Notes: generated from the sequence alone by a model not told the origin. A stretch of 28,564 nucleotides of DNA from an uncultured Phascolarctobacterium sp. (GCA_900544885.1 UQWU01000022.1:1-28564); one strand, 5' to 3'. Positions 1-7,281 are shown, counted from the stretch's first letter. Translations and numbers: made by a program.

Positions 1-455
1 GCAGTAAAAGCAAGAGTGATAACGTTATATTAACTCTTGTAGAACGTCTTACACGCAAGTACATAGCCATTAAAATCGAAGGAAAAACAACATCTTCCGT
101 TAGTAAAGCTATGGAATACTTGAAAAATTACTATGGCGATAAGTTTAGCCAGATATTCAAAACTATAACAAGTGATAACGGTAGTGAATTTGCTGAACTC
201 GCAAAGCTTGAAGATAACACAAAGACAAAAGTATACTTTGCCCACCCTTACAGTTCATGGGAAAGAGGTTCTAACGAACGTCACAATGGTCTTTTAAGAA
301 GATTTATTCCTAAAGGAAAGAGAATAGGCAAATATACTTCTGATGATATTCTGTTGACAGCAGATTGGTGTAATTTGTTACCCAGGAAAATACTCGGATA
401 CAAATCACCTGATGATCTATTCGAGAATGAGCTTGATAAGATTTATGCAACTTGA
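1..455 (+). mobile_element. IS30-family transposase, C-terminal fragment (5' end outside window)
   Basis: The frame is open from base 3 to the TGA at 453-455, so the true start lies upstream of the window. The visible 150 residues are the second half of a DDE (RNase H-like) integrase core. SDNGSEF carries the second catalytic aspartate, and about 40 residues later YSSWERGSNERHNGLLR carries the catalytic glutamate, followed by the RRFIPKG stretch typical of IS30 transposases. These enzymes cut and join the ends of their own element. This is the only protein gene supported on the plus strand here. Whether the element is intact cannot be told because its left end is missing. Confidence 0.9.
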
Positions 456-465
456 TTTTTAAAAA

Positions 466-494
466 GTGTGCAACTTCTTATTGCAATTTAGGAT
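466..494 (+). repeat. possible right terminal inverted repeat of the IS30-family element
   Basis: About ten bases after the transposase stop comes an A/T-rich stretch containing tgcaacttcttattgcaatt, which resembles the terminal repeats of IS30-family elements in position and composition. The left repeat is outside the window, so the exact end and any target duplication cannot be fixed. Confidence 0.35.
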
Positions 495-593
495 CTATTA
501 TACTCTTGATTTTGTTCTTATCTGTAAAAAATCTAACTACATCCCCTGCTCTTATTATCAGAAGAAATAGCATCGTATATCAAAAGCTGAACA

Positions 594-628
594 TACAAAA
601 AACGCACGCAAAATTATTTGCGTGCGTT
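594..628 (-). terminator. rho-independent terminator, second behind ssrA
   Basis: A perfect 12-bp stem (601-612 with 617-628, arms aacgcacgcaaa and its complement) encloses a 4-base loop. On the minus strand it is followed by a run of Ts; on the plus strand the following bases are not T-rich. It therefore most likely stops minus-strand transcription from ssrA or guards against read-through. Confidence 0.7.
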
Positions 629-652
629 CTTATTCCACCAAATCTTAAATTG

Positions 653-680
653 TTAATACGCTATAGATACTGCGTATTAA
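653..680. repeat. 9-bp perfect inverted repeat with 10-base centre
   Basis: ttaatacgc at 653-661 is exactly complementary to gcgtattaa at 672-680. No T-run follows on either strand, so it is not a normal terminator. It could be an RNA hairpin in the ssrA 3' trailer or a protein-binding palindrome. Confidence 0.4.
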
Positions 681-756
681 TCACTTTACCAAAAAAGACG
701 TTTTGTCCAAAAGACAACTGATAAATCTTTTTGTGTATAAAGTTTTTGTCTATAAC

Positions 757-793
757 AAAAATATAGTTGTAGAATTAACCACAGAAACTATAT
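757..793 (-). terminator. ssrA: probable ssrA terminator
   Basis: Starting ten bases beyond the tmRNA CCA end, the minus strand can fold ATATAGTT (793-786) with AACTATAT (768-761), plus an inner GTGG/CTAC stem and a 6-base loop, followed directly by Ts. The stem is A/T-rich, so strength is moderate. Confidence 0.55.
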
Positions 794-802
794 CTTTTCG
801 CA

Positions 803-1151
803 TGGTGGAGGTGAGGGGAGTCGAACCCCTGTCCGAAAATATTGCCATACAACTTTCTCCGAGTGCAGACGTCATACTAAATTTCGCTTTTCAAATGCCT
901 AACGACGGGCTTTCGAATTGCTAGCTTGTAAAAGTTTCCCTAAAAGCCTACAAGCGTCAGCTTTAAGGTATCCCGCATATTGACTGTCTTTCCTCGTCTG
1001 CAGGAAGAACTCAGAAGACAGTTAGCAGATTAGGCTGCTAAAGCGTATTCTTTATCAGCGTTTATATTTAAACGTCCCGACAGTTAGCGTGTGCCAGACC
1101 ACGACTCGCTTATCATACCGCACCTATCCCCGTCGAAACCAGTACACCCCC
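803..1151 (-). ncRNA. ssrA: transfer-messenger RNA (tmRNA)
   Basis: This is a one-piece tmRNA of about 349 bases that rescues stalled ribosomes together with SmpB. The 5' end GGGGGTG (1151-1145) pairs with CACCTCC just before the encoded ACCA at 803, forming the tRNA-like acceptor stem with one G-U pair. GGTTCGACTCCC gives the T-arm and GGTTTCGACGGGGAT is the conserved 5' element. The tag frame ends at the TAA at 1032-1030 and reads ...NINADKEYALAA. The in-frame resume codon is probably GGA (1077-1075) or the next codon CGT, but I cannot fix it. The encoded CCA and the A-L-A-A tag end are typical of the family. Confidence 0.96.
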
Positions 1152-1264
1152 TAAAAAATTTACTATAAAAAAGTTCTTCAAACTTTTCATGTAAATCTAA
1201 GTGAGATAACAGGATTGCTTGACATAAATACGTTTCAGTAATATCTCTATTACTTTATTAGATA

Positions 1265-1294
1265 ATTATAACATATCTTCAGTAAAACTGTCTA
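1265..1294 (-). promoter_or_regulatory. strong sigma-A-type promoter upstream of ssrA
   Basis: On the minus strand TAGACA (1294-1289) and a perfect TATAAT (1270-1265) are 18 bases apart, in the gap between nhaC and ssrA. Transcription would start near 1258, leaving a leader of about 107 bases before the mature tmRNA end. I see no equally good promoter closer to ssrA. No clear terminator for nhaC is visible in this gap. Confidence 0.65.
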
Positions 1295-1327
1295 GTAACT
1301 TAAATAGTTATATAAAGCTTATTTTTT

Positions 1328-2719
1328 TTATTTAGCAATACCAATTCCTGTATAGCCATAAATAATCGCAAAAACAAAACTTGTATAACATAAAAAAGCC
1401 CATGGAATATATTCAAAAGTCGGTACTCCTAAAGTAGTTGCCATATAAGTACCAGCAACAGACCACGGTACTAATGGTACCGCACAAGTACCAGCATCTT
1501 CTAAGGTTCTAGACAAATTTTTGGGTGCCAAATTAAACTTTTTATAAAGATCTTTAAACATTTCACCAGGAATTAAAATTGCCAAATAAGAACTACCAGT
1601 TACAATACTCATAAACAAAGTAGAACCAACAGTAGCAGTAATTAATTGTCCTACAGACTTAATAGAATGAATTATTTTAGCTAAAACAACTTCTATACAT
1701 CCTGCTTTACTGAAAATACCTGCAAAACCAAAAGCACAGAATACTAATAATACAGTACTCATCATACCCATTAATCCACCACGATTTAACAAAGATACAA
1801 TTGGTTTTACTACTTTTAAATCAGCAGAACCAGGAATCATATTTACCTTGAAGCCATTTACAAACGCCATAGTAGCTGTCTTTAAATCAAATCCTTGGAA
1901 AATGATACCCATAATAATAGCTACAAAGGATGCTGCTAAAAGTACCGGTATAGTAGGTTTTTTAGTATATGCTCCCCAAAATACTAATACTGGAGGAATC
2001 AGCAGAAACAAGTTAAAATTATACAATTGCTCTAAATTTTGCAAAATTGCGTTTACTGTTTCAGGATTTGCCATCTTAGATACATCCATTGTTAAACCAA
2101 CACCAGTATACACTAAAATACAAACAATAGTAGCACTACCTGTTGTATATAATAAATGCTTAATATGGTCATAAAGTTCACTACCTGCTGCAATAGGAGC
2201 AAGCATAGTAGTATCAGAAAGAGGAGAAAGTTTATCACCAAATACAGCACCAGAAATTACAGCACCTGCCGCTATTTCCAGAGGAACACCTAAAGCAATT
2301 GCAATACCCATAATAGCTACACCTGCAGTACCTGCTGAGCCAAAGGAAGTACCTGTAAAAGTAGAAATTATTGCTGTTACAAAAAAAGCTGTTACAAATA
2401 AAAATTGCGGGTCAATAATTTTTATACCATAATAGATAAGCATTGGAATAGTTCCTGATACCATCCAACATGCAATCATAGCACCTACGCAAACCATAAC
2501 CAGCAATGATGGTAAACTGCTTTGTATTTTTTCTGCGATACCATTAATCATATCTTTCCAAGTATACCCACAACGTGCTGCAATAATTGATGCTAAAATA
2601 GCAGCTAAAATAAGTAAGAATTGGATAGGCAAACCATATTTACCATAACCAATACCTAACAAAAGTACCATACCTAATAATGGTATTAAAGCTTCTGTAA
2701 AAGTAGGTTTTCTAGTCAT
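1328..2719 (-). CDS. nhaC: Na+/H+ antiporter, NhaC family
   Basis: A 463-residue polytopic membrane protein with about a dozen hydrophobic segments, exporting Na+ in exchange for H+ across the cytoplasmic membrane. The NhaC-family signature GDKLSPLSDTT is at residues 161-171, after the small-residue stretch TFTGTSFGSAGTAG (120-133). Length fits the family. Some members of this group exchange organic acids or amino acids (for example malate/lactate for MleN-like proteins), so the substrate beyond Na+/H+ is not certain. It lies 25 bases after the ATC-hydrolase-like gene, probably on the same transcript. The ATG at 2719 is preceded by the minus-strand AAGGAGATATAT ribosome site. Confidence 0.92.
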   Translation of the reverse strand: MTRKPTFTEALIPLLGMVLLLGIGYGKYGLPIQFLLILAAILASIIAARCGYTWKDMINGIAEKIQSSLPSLLVMVCVGAMIACWMVSGTIPMLIYYGIKIIDPQFLFVTAFFVTAIISTFTGTSFGSAGTAGVAIMGIAIALGVPLEIAAGAVISGAVFGDKLSPLSDTTMLAPIAAGSELYDHIKHLLYTTGSATIVCILVYTGVGLTMDVSKMANPETVNAILQNLEQLYNFNLFLLIPPVLVFWGAYTKKPTIPVLLAASFVAIIMGIIFQGFDLKTATMAFVNGFKVNMIPGSADLKVVKPIVSLLNRGGLMGMMSTVLLVFCAFGFAGIFSKAGCIEVVLAKIIHSIKSVGQLITATVGSTLFMSIVTGSSYLAILIPGEMFKDLYKKFNLAPKNLSRTLEDAGTCAVPLVPWSVAGTYMATTLGVPTFEYIPWAFLCYTSFVFAIIYGYTGIGIAK

Positions 2720-2744
2720 ATATATCTCCTTAAATCTTTTCTAC

Positions 2745-3296
2745 CTATTTTTTACGTGTAATAGTCATAGCACAACCATGACCTTCACCATCAGCAATAG
2801 TAGTCGGAAAATCAATTTCTACATTAGGAAATGGTTTACAAATAGCATAATCACAATGACCTAACATATCACGGCAGAACATTTTAATTTCTTCTTTACT
2901 CAAGCCCATTTCTGTTAATGCTTCCACATGAGGACAGCAATTAAAAATCTTTACTGCTTTATCATCATCAAGTTGTTTAATTTCTTGCTCAAATACTAAT
3001 AACCCACCACGAGAAGTTTGAGCTAATAAGGCTTCTTTGGGACCAACATTTTCACCACCGCCAAATTTATCTGCAATTTGCTGACCTTGGTATAACCCAA
3101 AATCATAACTACCTTCACGAATAACACGATTAGCATCAACTTCCGGATACAGCTCTTTCAATTTTCGCCAAATAAAATATACTTGTCTAGTTCTATCTTT
3201 ATAAGCATCCTTTACTGCTTGATGAAATTCTTCTACAGTTGCTGGTTGATCAATCCTAGAATTTTCCATAAATTGTTTAATTTCTTCTTTACTCAT
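2745..3296 (-). CDS. L-2-amino-thiazoline-4-carboxylic acid hydrolase family protein
   Basis: This 183-residue soluble protein has the features I associate with the ATC hydrolase family (Pfam ATC_hydrolase): a C-terminal half with NCCPHVEAL (about 119-127), an MFCRDMLGHCDYAI segment and a closing EGHGCAMTI. The founding activity opens the thiazoline ring of ATC on the way to L-cysteine in Pseudomonas. Many homologues in anaerobes have no tested function, so the reaction is inferred. The cysteine-rich C-terminal half is visible directly. GGAGG lies upstream of the ATG at 3296. The gene heads a pair with nhaC and sits next to the SAM-controlled metQ, which fits, but does not prove, a role in sulfur compound use. 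Confidence 0.7.
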   Translation of the reverse strand: MSKEEIKQFMENSRIDQPATVEEFHQAVKDAYKDRTRQVYFIWRKLKELYPEVDANRVIREGSYDFGLYQGQQIADKFGGGENVGPKEALLAQTSRGGLLVFEQEIKQLDDDKAVKIFNCCPHVEALTEMGLSKEEIKMFCRDMLGHCDYAICKPFPNVEIDFPTTIADGEGHGCAMTITRKK

Positions 3297-3327
3297 AATA
3301 ACTAACCTCCAAAAATACTTTTATTAT

Positions 3328-3356
3328 TTTATAAAAAAATCCGACTGCTTACACAA
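3328..3356 (-). promoter_or_regulatory. candidate promoter for the ATC-hydrolase-like gene and nhaC, overlapping the metQ terminator
   Basis: On the minus strand TTGTGT (3356-3351) and TATAAA (3333-3328) are 17 bases apart. The -35 box falls in the loop of the metQ terminator hairpin and the -10 box just past its T-run. It is the only reasonable promoter I see in this gap. Confidence 0.45.
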
Positions 3357-3367
3357 TCGGATTTTTT
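3334..3367 (-). terminator. rho-independent terminator of metQ
   Basis: An 11-bp stem (3334-3344 with 3357-3367, core atccga/tcggat) with a 12-base loop, A/T-rich on both outer sides so that either strand ends in Ts. It begins 12 bases after the metQ stop. Confidence 0.85.
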
Positions 3368-3378
3368 CTTAACTTGTT

Positions 3379-4191
3379 TTAGAATGCAGGAACAACAGCA
3401 CCTTTGTATTTTTCTTCGATGAATTTTTTTACTTCAGGAGATTGCAGTGCTTTCATCAGTTTTTGAATTTCCGGACGGCTTTCGTCACCTTTGCGGATAG
3501 CAATAATATTAGCATAAGGAGATTCTTTAGGTTCGGTGAACAAAGAATCTTTTACCGGATTCAATTTTGCTTCCATAGCAAAGTTAGAATTAATAACGGA
3601 CAAATCGGTATCATCCATAGAACGTGGCAGCAACGCAGCTTCTATTTCAACAATTTGCAGTTTTTTATCGTTGCCGGTAATATCGCCAACAGTTGCTTTA
3701 ACGCCTACACCATCTTTCAATTTCAGCAGTTTAGCACTTTCCAGCAATGCCAAAGCACGTCCTGCATTGGACGGATCGTTAGGAATAGCAATTTTAGCAC
3801 CATTAGGAATAGCATCTAAGGATTTAATTTTCTTGGAATAAATACCCATGGGTTCGATATGGATTTTTCCCGCAGAAACTAAAGGCATATTACGTTCACT
3901 AGCAAAAGTTTCCAGATAAGGTTCATGTTGGAAGAAGTTAGCGTCAATTTCCTTATCGTTCAAGGACATGTTCGGTTTTACATAATCGCTGAATTCGATG
4001 ATTTGCAGTTCTACACCGTCTTTAGCTAATTGATTTTTAACCTTATTAAGTATTTCCGCATGCGGTACAGGAGTTGCCCCAACCTTTAAAACAACCTTAC
4101 CATCTGCACTTTCTTTTTTGTCACCACCGCAGCCTGCTGCTACTACAGCAATGCTAATCAGTGCCAGTAATACCAGTACTAATTTTTTCAT
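3379..4191 (-). CDS. metQ: methionine ABC transporter substrate-binding lipoprotein
   Basis: A 270-residue NlpA/MetQ-family lipoprotein that would capture methionine outside the membrane for a MetN-MetI transporter. Residues 1-20 form a lipoprotein signal with lipobox VAAGC, and Cys21 is the lipidated residue. VGATPVPHAEIL, FFQHEPYL and the SPYANIIAIRKGDE region are family hallmarks. I start at the ATG at 4191 because AAAGGAGTG lies six bases before it; the in-frame start 27 bases earlier has no such site. The SAM-I riboswitch directly upstream supports methionine as the substrate. No metN or metI gene is in the window, and a terminator follows at once, so the ATPase and permease must be encoded elsewhere. 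Confidence 0.94.
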   Translation of the reverse strand: MKKLVLVLLALISIAVVAAGCGGDKKESADGKVVLKVGATPVPHAEILNKVKNQLAKDGVELQIIEFSDYVKPNMSLNDKEIDANFFQHEPYLETFASERNMPLVSAGKIHIEPMGIYSKKIKSLDAIPNGAKIAIPNDPSNAGRALALLESAKLLKLKDGVGVKATVGDITGNDKKLQIVEIEAALLPRSMDDTDLSVINSNFAMEAKLNPVKDSLFTEPKESPYANIIAIRKGDESRPEIQKLMKALQSPEVKKFIEEKYKGAVVPAF

Positions 4192-4241
4192 TATTTTCAC
4201 TCCTTTTTTATTTTTCAATACGACTCAAAGAGCATCGATTC

Positions 4242-4271
4242 AAAAAAAAACTCTTTCCTACGAGGAAAAAG
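4242..4271 (-). terminator. riboswitch-controlled terminator of the metQ leader
   Basis: CTTTTTCCT (4271-4263) pairs with AGGAAAGAG (4259-4251) around a 3-base loop, with one G-U pair, and is followed by nine Ts (4250-4242). The competing antiterminator pairs GAGGAA (4285-4280) with TTCCTC (4267-4262). That uses the 3' strand of aptamer helix P1, so SAM binding should favour termination. Confidence 0.88.
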
Positions 4272-4282
4272 CCATCATCTTC

Positions 4283-4383
4283 CTCTCATCTTTCAAGATT
4301 CTTCTTGCAGGATTTAGCACCATAGCAAAAGCCTGGTTGCCGGATTTCATAGGGCCTGATCCCTCCATCACTCTTGATAAGAG
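4283..4383 (-). ncRNA. SAM-I (S-box) riboswitch aptamer
   Basis: The minus strand shows the S-box core: helix P1 of CTCTTATC (4383-4376) with GATGAGAG (4290-4283), then the kink-turn region AAGAGTGATGGAGGGA, the GGCCC segment, the near-invariant CCGGCAACC and the GGTGCTAA stretch. It binds S-adenosylmethionine and, here, switches metQ off through the terminator just downstream. Confidence 0.95.
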
Positions 4384-4403
4384 CCTGTATTAAACTGCTG
4401 ATA

Positions 4404-4432
4404 ATGATATATTATTCTCTTTCTTTTGTCAA
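4404..4432 (-). promoter_or_regulatory. promoter of the SAM riboswitch-metQ transcript
   Basis: Consensus TTGACA (4432-4427) and TATCAT (4409-4404) lie 17 bases apart on the minus strand. The expected start is about 13 bases before the first base of riboswitch helix P1. Confidence 0.85.
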
Positions 4433-4443
4433 TATTTTATCAT

Positions 4444-4479
4444 AAAAAAATCAGGACAGCTTTATGCTATCCTGATTTT
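4444..4479 (-). terminator. rho-independent terminator of the malic enzyme-fumarase operon
   Basis: AAAATCAGGA (minus strand, 4479-4470) pairs with TCCTGATTTT (4456-4447); an extra 3-bp inner stem follows one mismatch, and Ts follow to 4444. It starts 11 bases after the fumarase beta stop. Confidence 0.9.
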
Positions 4480-4489
4480 GTAAAATTTG

Positions 4490-5056
4490 TTACTCTTTAC
4501 TATATTTAGCAATACCTACTTTATAAAAGTCATTACCTTCAGCATCAATACAGACGATAGCAGGAAAATCCTTAACCTTATAACGTCGGATAGCTTCCGG
4601 TCCAAGATCTTCATAAGCTATCATCTCTTCACTTTCGATGGATTGAGTAATCACTGCCGCAGCACCGCCAATGGCAACGAAGTATACAGCACCATATTTT
4701 TTACAAGAATCAATAACTTCCTGACTACGTAAGCCTTTGCCGATCATACCACGCATACCTTGTTCAATCATTGTAGGTGTGTATTTATCCATACGTCCGC
4801 TAGTCGTAGGTCCTGCACTGCCTACTATTTCACCAGGTTTGGCAGGAGTGGGGCCAACATAGTAAATAACGTTATTCTGCAAATCCAAAGGCAGCTTTTC
4901 ACCACGGCCCATGGCTTCATACAAACGCTTATGTGCAGCATCACGAGCAGTATAGATATAACCGCTGATACGAACAACGTCACCTGCGTGTAGTGTTTTG
5001 ATAGTTTCTGCAGTCAATGGTGCTTGAATATATTTAATGTTAGTTTCGCTCATCAT
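4490..5056 (-). CDS. fumarate hydratase class I, beta (C-terminal) subunit
   Basis: A 188-residue protein matching the C-terminal domain of iron-sulfur fumarases, which is a separate subunit in many anaerobes. It pairs with the alpha subunit to interconvert fumarate and malate. Family marks are the N-terminal LHAGDVVRISGYIYTARDAAH, YVGPTPAKPGE, GSAGPTTSGRMD and the RGMIGKG loop. GGAGG lies 5 bases before the ATG at 5056 and 8 before a second ATG at 5053; either could be used. A longer frame reaching 5089 would overlap the alpha gene and lacks a ribosome site. L(+)-tartrate dehydratase has the same fold, but the malic enzyme upstream favours fumarase. Confidence 0.9.
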   Translation of the reverse strand: MMSETNIKYIQAPLTAETIKTLHAGDVVRISGYIYTARDAAHKRLYEAMGRGEKLPLDLQNNVIYYVGPTPAKPGEIVGSAGPTTSGRMDKYTPTMIEQGMRGMIGKGLRSQEVIDSCKKYGAVYFVAIGGAAAVITQSIESEEMIAYEDLGPEAIRRYKVKDFPAIVCIDAEGNDFYKVGIAKYSKE

Positions 5057-5069
5057 CTTCTCCTCCGTC

Positions 5070-5915
5070 TTACAGTACAGCTTCTGCACGACGAGCCTGA
5101 TGACAGTTCAGATTAACTGCACAGGGCATACCGCCGATATGAGTATGAGTAAATTCAATATTTACAGCTAAAGCAGTAGTACTGCCGCCTAAGCCAGAAG
5201 GACCTACGCCGGTTTTATTAACTAATTCTAGCAACTCATCCTCTAGTTTTGCATAGCGAGGATCCGCATTATGCTCACCGATATTACGGGTAAGAGAATA
5301 TTTAGATAACAATGCTGCCTTTTCCATAGTACCACCGATACCGACACCAACAGTAATAGGAGGACAAGGATTGGGTCCTGCAGCACGCACGGTATCTACG
5401 ACAAATTTTTTGATACCCTCTACACCATCAGCAGGTTTCAGCATTTTTACAGCACCCATATTTTCACTGCCACAGCCCTTAGGTAAAACAATCAGTTTGA
5501 CCTTATCCCCGGGAACAATTTTGGTATGGATAACAGCCGGAGTATTGTCACCACTGTTCTTGCGATCAAAAACAGGATCACCAACAGATGATTTACGCAG
5601 ATAACCTTCAGTATAGCCTTTAGCTACACCGGCATTAACAGCAGTATATAAATCGCCACCAATAAAATGGACATCCTGACCAATTTCCATAAACAGCACT
5701 AATAAACCAGTATCCTGACACAAAGGTACTGCTTTTTTAGCAGCCAGATCAAAATTTTCAATTAAAGTATTTAAAATTTCTTTACCTAAGGGAGATTCTT
5801 CTGTAGTGGCAGCTTTTCTGATTTTTTCCTGCACACCACAAGGAAGATAACAACAGGAATCCATACACAACTTAGCTATAGTTTCAGTAACTTGCCTTAC
5901 ATCAATTTCTCTCAT
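5070..5915 (-). CDS. fumarate hydratase class I, alpha (N-terminal, [4Fe-4S]) subunit
   Basis: A 281-residue catalytic subunit of a two-part iron-sulfur fumarase. Three conserved cysteines expected to hold the [4Fe-4S] cluster are visible: Cys66 in LCQDTG, Cys148 in KGCGSENM and Cys184 in NPCPPITVGVGIGGT. GPSGLGGSTTALAV is also characteristic. Further cysteines at 17, 21, 22 and 26 are noted without an assigned role. Such enzymes are oxygen-labile and typical of anaerobes. I start at the second of two adjacent ATGs (5915), five bases from GGAGG; the first would be only two bases away. That ribosome site overlaps the malic enzyme stop codon, and the beta subunit follows 13 bases after this gene. 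Confidence 0.93.
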   Translation of the reverse strand: MREIDVRQVTETIAKLCMDSCCYLPCGVQEKIRKAATTEESPLGKEILNTLIENFDLAAKKAVPLCQDTGLLVLFMEIGQDVHFIGGDLYTAVNAGVAKGYTEGYLRKSSVGDPVFDRKNSGDNTPAVIHTKIVPGDKVKLIVLPKGCGSENMGAVKMLKPADGVEGIKKFVVDTVRAAGPNPCPPITVGVGIGGTMEKAALLSKYSLTRNIGEHNADPRYAKLEDELLELVNKTGVGPSGLGGSTTALAVNIEFTHTHIGGMPCAVNLNCHQARRAEAVL

Positions 5916-5925
5916 CATATCCTCC

Positions 5926-7158
5926 TTATTTTGCCAAACGTTTAGCAGTATTAGCTCTTACCTCTTCCGGGTCTACGATTTTACGTGCCAGACCACTTTC
6001 AATAGCAACCTTAGCTACAGCAGCAGCAACAGCAGGAGCTACACGAGGATCAAAAGCATCTGGAACTACATAATCCTCACGCAAATCCTTATCATCAATC
6101 AAATTAGCAATAGCCATAACAGCAGCTACCTTCATTTCTTCGGTAATAGCACGTGCACGTACGTCGATAGCGCCACGGAACACGCCAGGGAAGACAGTTA
6201 CGTTATTAACCTGATTCGGACGGTCACTGCGACCGGTACCAACAACAGTTACACCAGCTTCTTTAGCAGCATCATAGCTGGTTTCAGGAACAGGGTTAGC
6301 TAAAGCGAAAACAACGTTCTCTTCGGCCATGCTCTGCATGATTTCTTTAGTAAACACGTTCGGAGCAGAAGCACCGATAAGAACATCAGCACCTTTAGCA
6401 GCATCAGCCAAGGTACCTTGCAGATGCTCTTTATTAGTGTGTTGCGCCAGATAAGTTTGAATTCTGTCCAATTTAGCATCAATACCTTCATACAGAATAC
6501 CAAAGCGATCTACCATCATAACGTTTTCCGCACCCATGCTGATAAGCAGGCGACCAATAGCACTACCTGCAGCACCACAGCCATTAACAACAAAGCGAGC
6601 AGTATGAAAATCCTTCTTCACATAACGCAATGCGCCTAATACAGCACTTAGGCAAGCGATTGCAGTACCGTGTTGGTCATCATGGAAAACAGGAATATCA
6701 CAAATTTCTTTTAATTTATCTTCAATATCATAGCATTTAGGAGAAGAAATATCTTCTAAATTAATACCTGCATAGTTAGGCTCTAAGATTTTCACAGTAC
6801 GGATAAATTCATCAGCATCCTTAGTACCTAAGCAAACGGGCACAGCATCAACATCACCAAAGGTTTTGAACAAAGCAGCTTTACCTTCCATAACAGGAAT
6901 AGCAGCTTCCGGTCCGATATCACCTAAACCTAAAACACGAGTACCATCGCTAATAATAGCAACCATATTGCCGCGACAGGTATATTCAAAAGAAAGGTTT
7001 TTATTATCTTTAATATCTTTACAGGGCTCAGCAACACCTGGAGTATACGCAACAGCCAGATCATGACGATTAGCAATAGGCACTTTAGTGCTTACTGCAA
7101 TCTTACCGTTATTATCTAAATGTAATTTAATAGCTTCTTCACGAATTGTATTGGTCAT
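5926..7158 (-). CDS. NAD(P)-dependent malic enzyme (oxaloacetate-decarboxylating)
   Basis: A 410-residue short-type bacterial malic enzyme converting malate to pyruvate, CO2 and a reduced nicotinamide cofactor. Visible marks: YTPGVAEPC with the catalytic tyrosine (Tyr38), GLGDIGPEA (77-85), EGKAALFK with Lys93, the metal-site FHDDQHGT (158-165), a Rossmann loop GCGAAGSA (193-200) and ANPVPE near the active site. The fused phosphotransacetylase domain of longer malic enzymes is absent. The ATG at 7158 has GGAGG eight bases upstream; an upstream TTG runs into that site and was rejected. First gene of a fumarase operon. NAD versus NADP preference cannot be decided from the sequence alone. Confidence 0.94.
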   Translation of the reverse strand: MTNTIREEAIKLHLDNNGKIAVSTKVPIANRHDLAVAYTPGVAEPCKDIKDNKNLSFEYTCRGNMVAIISDGTRVLGLGDIGPEAAIPVMEGKAALFKTFGDVDAVPVCLGTKDADEFIRTVKILEPNYAGINLEDISSPKCYDIEDKLKEICDIPVFHDDQHGTAIACLSAVLGALRYVKKDFHTARFVVNGCGAAGSAIGRLLISMGAENVMMVDRFGILYEGIDAKLDRIQTYLAQHTNKEHLQGTLADAAKGADVLIGASAPNVFTKEIMQSMAEENVVFALANPVPETSYDAAKEAGVTVVGTGRSDRPNQVNNVTVFPGVFRGAIDVRARAITEEMKVAAVMAIANLIDDKDLREDYVVPDAFDPRVAPAVAAAVAKVAIESGLARKIVDPEEVRANTAKRLAK

Positions 7159-7184
7159 TGAAATTACCTCCAATTACTTTTATT

Positions 7185-7213
7185 AGTATACACTATATTG
7201 TATATTATGTTTA
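7185..7213 (-). promoter_or_regulatory. probable promoter of the malic enzyme-fumarase operon
   Basis: TAAACA (7213-7208) and TATACT (7190-7185) are 17 bases apart on the minus strand, just upstream of the malic enzyme ribosome site. The -10 box is good and the -35 box fair. Confidence 0.55.
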
Positions 7214-7281
7214 CTGTTAAAGCAAGAAAAAACATTGTGAAACAAGAATTATTTGAAAATTATCGTTTAAAATTTTGCAAC

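Larger units (their letters stand above)
456..802. other. non-coding spacer between the IS fragment and ssrA
   Basis: No convincing protein gene is present; the short open frames here have no ribosome site and no recognisable product. The spacer holds the probable IS end, a 12-bp perfect hairpin (601-628), a 9-bp palindrome (653-680) and the probable ssrA terminator (757-793), each listed separately. Confidence 0.6.

Noticed and set aside
452..721. Plus-strand open frame of 89 codons after the transposase
   Set aside because: No ribosome site, no recognisable product, and it runs through a terminator hairpin.
703..924. Plus-strand open frame of 73 codons containing VRGVEPLSE
   Set aside because: It is the complement of the tmRNA 3' end; this peptide is a known false call opposite tRNA-like T-arms.
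1848..2174. Plus-strand open frame opposite nhaC
   Set aside because: Lies wholly within a well-supported membrane protein gene and has no ribosome site or family features.
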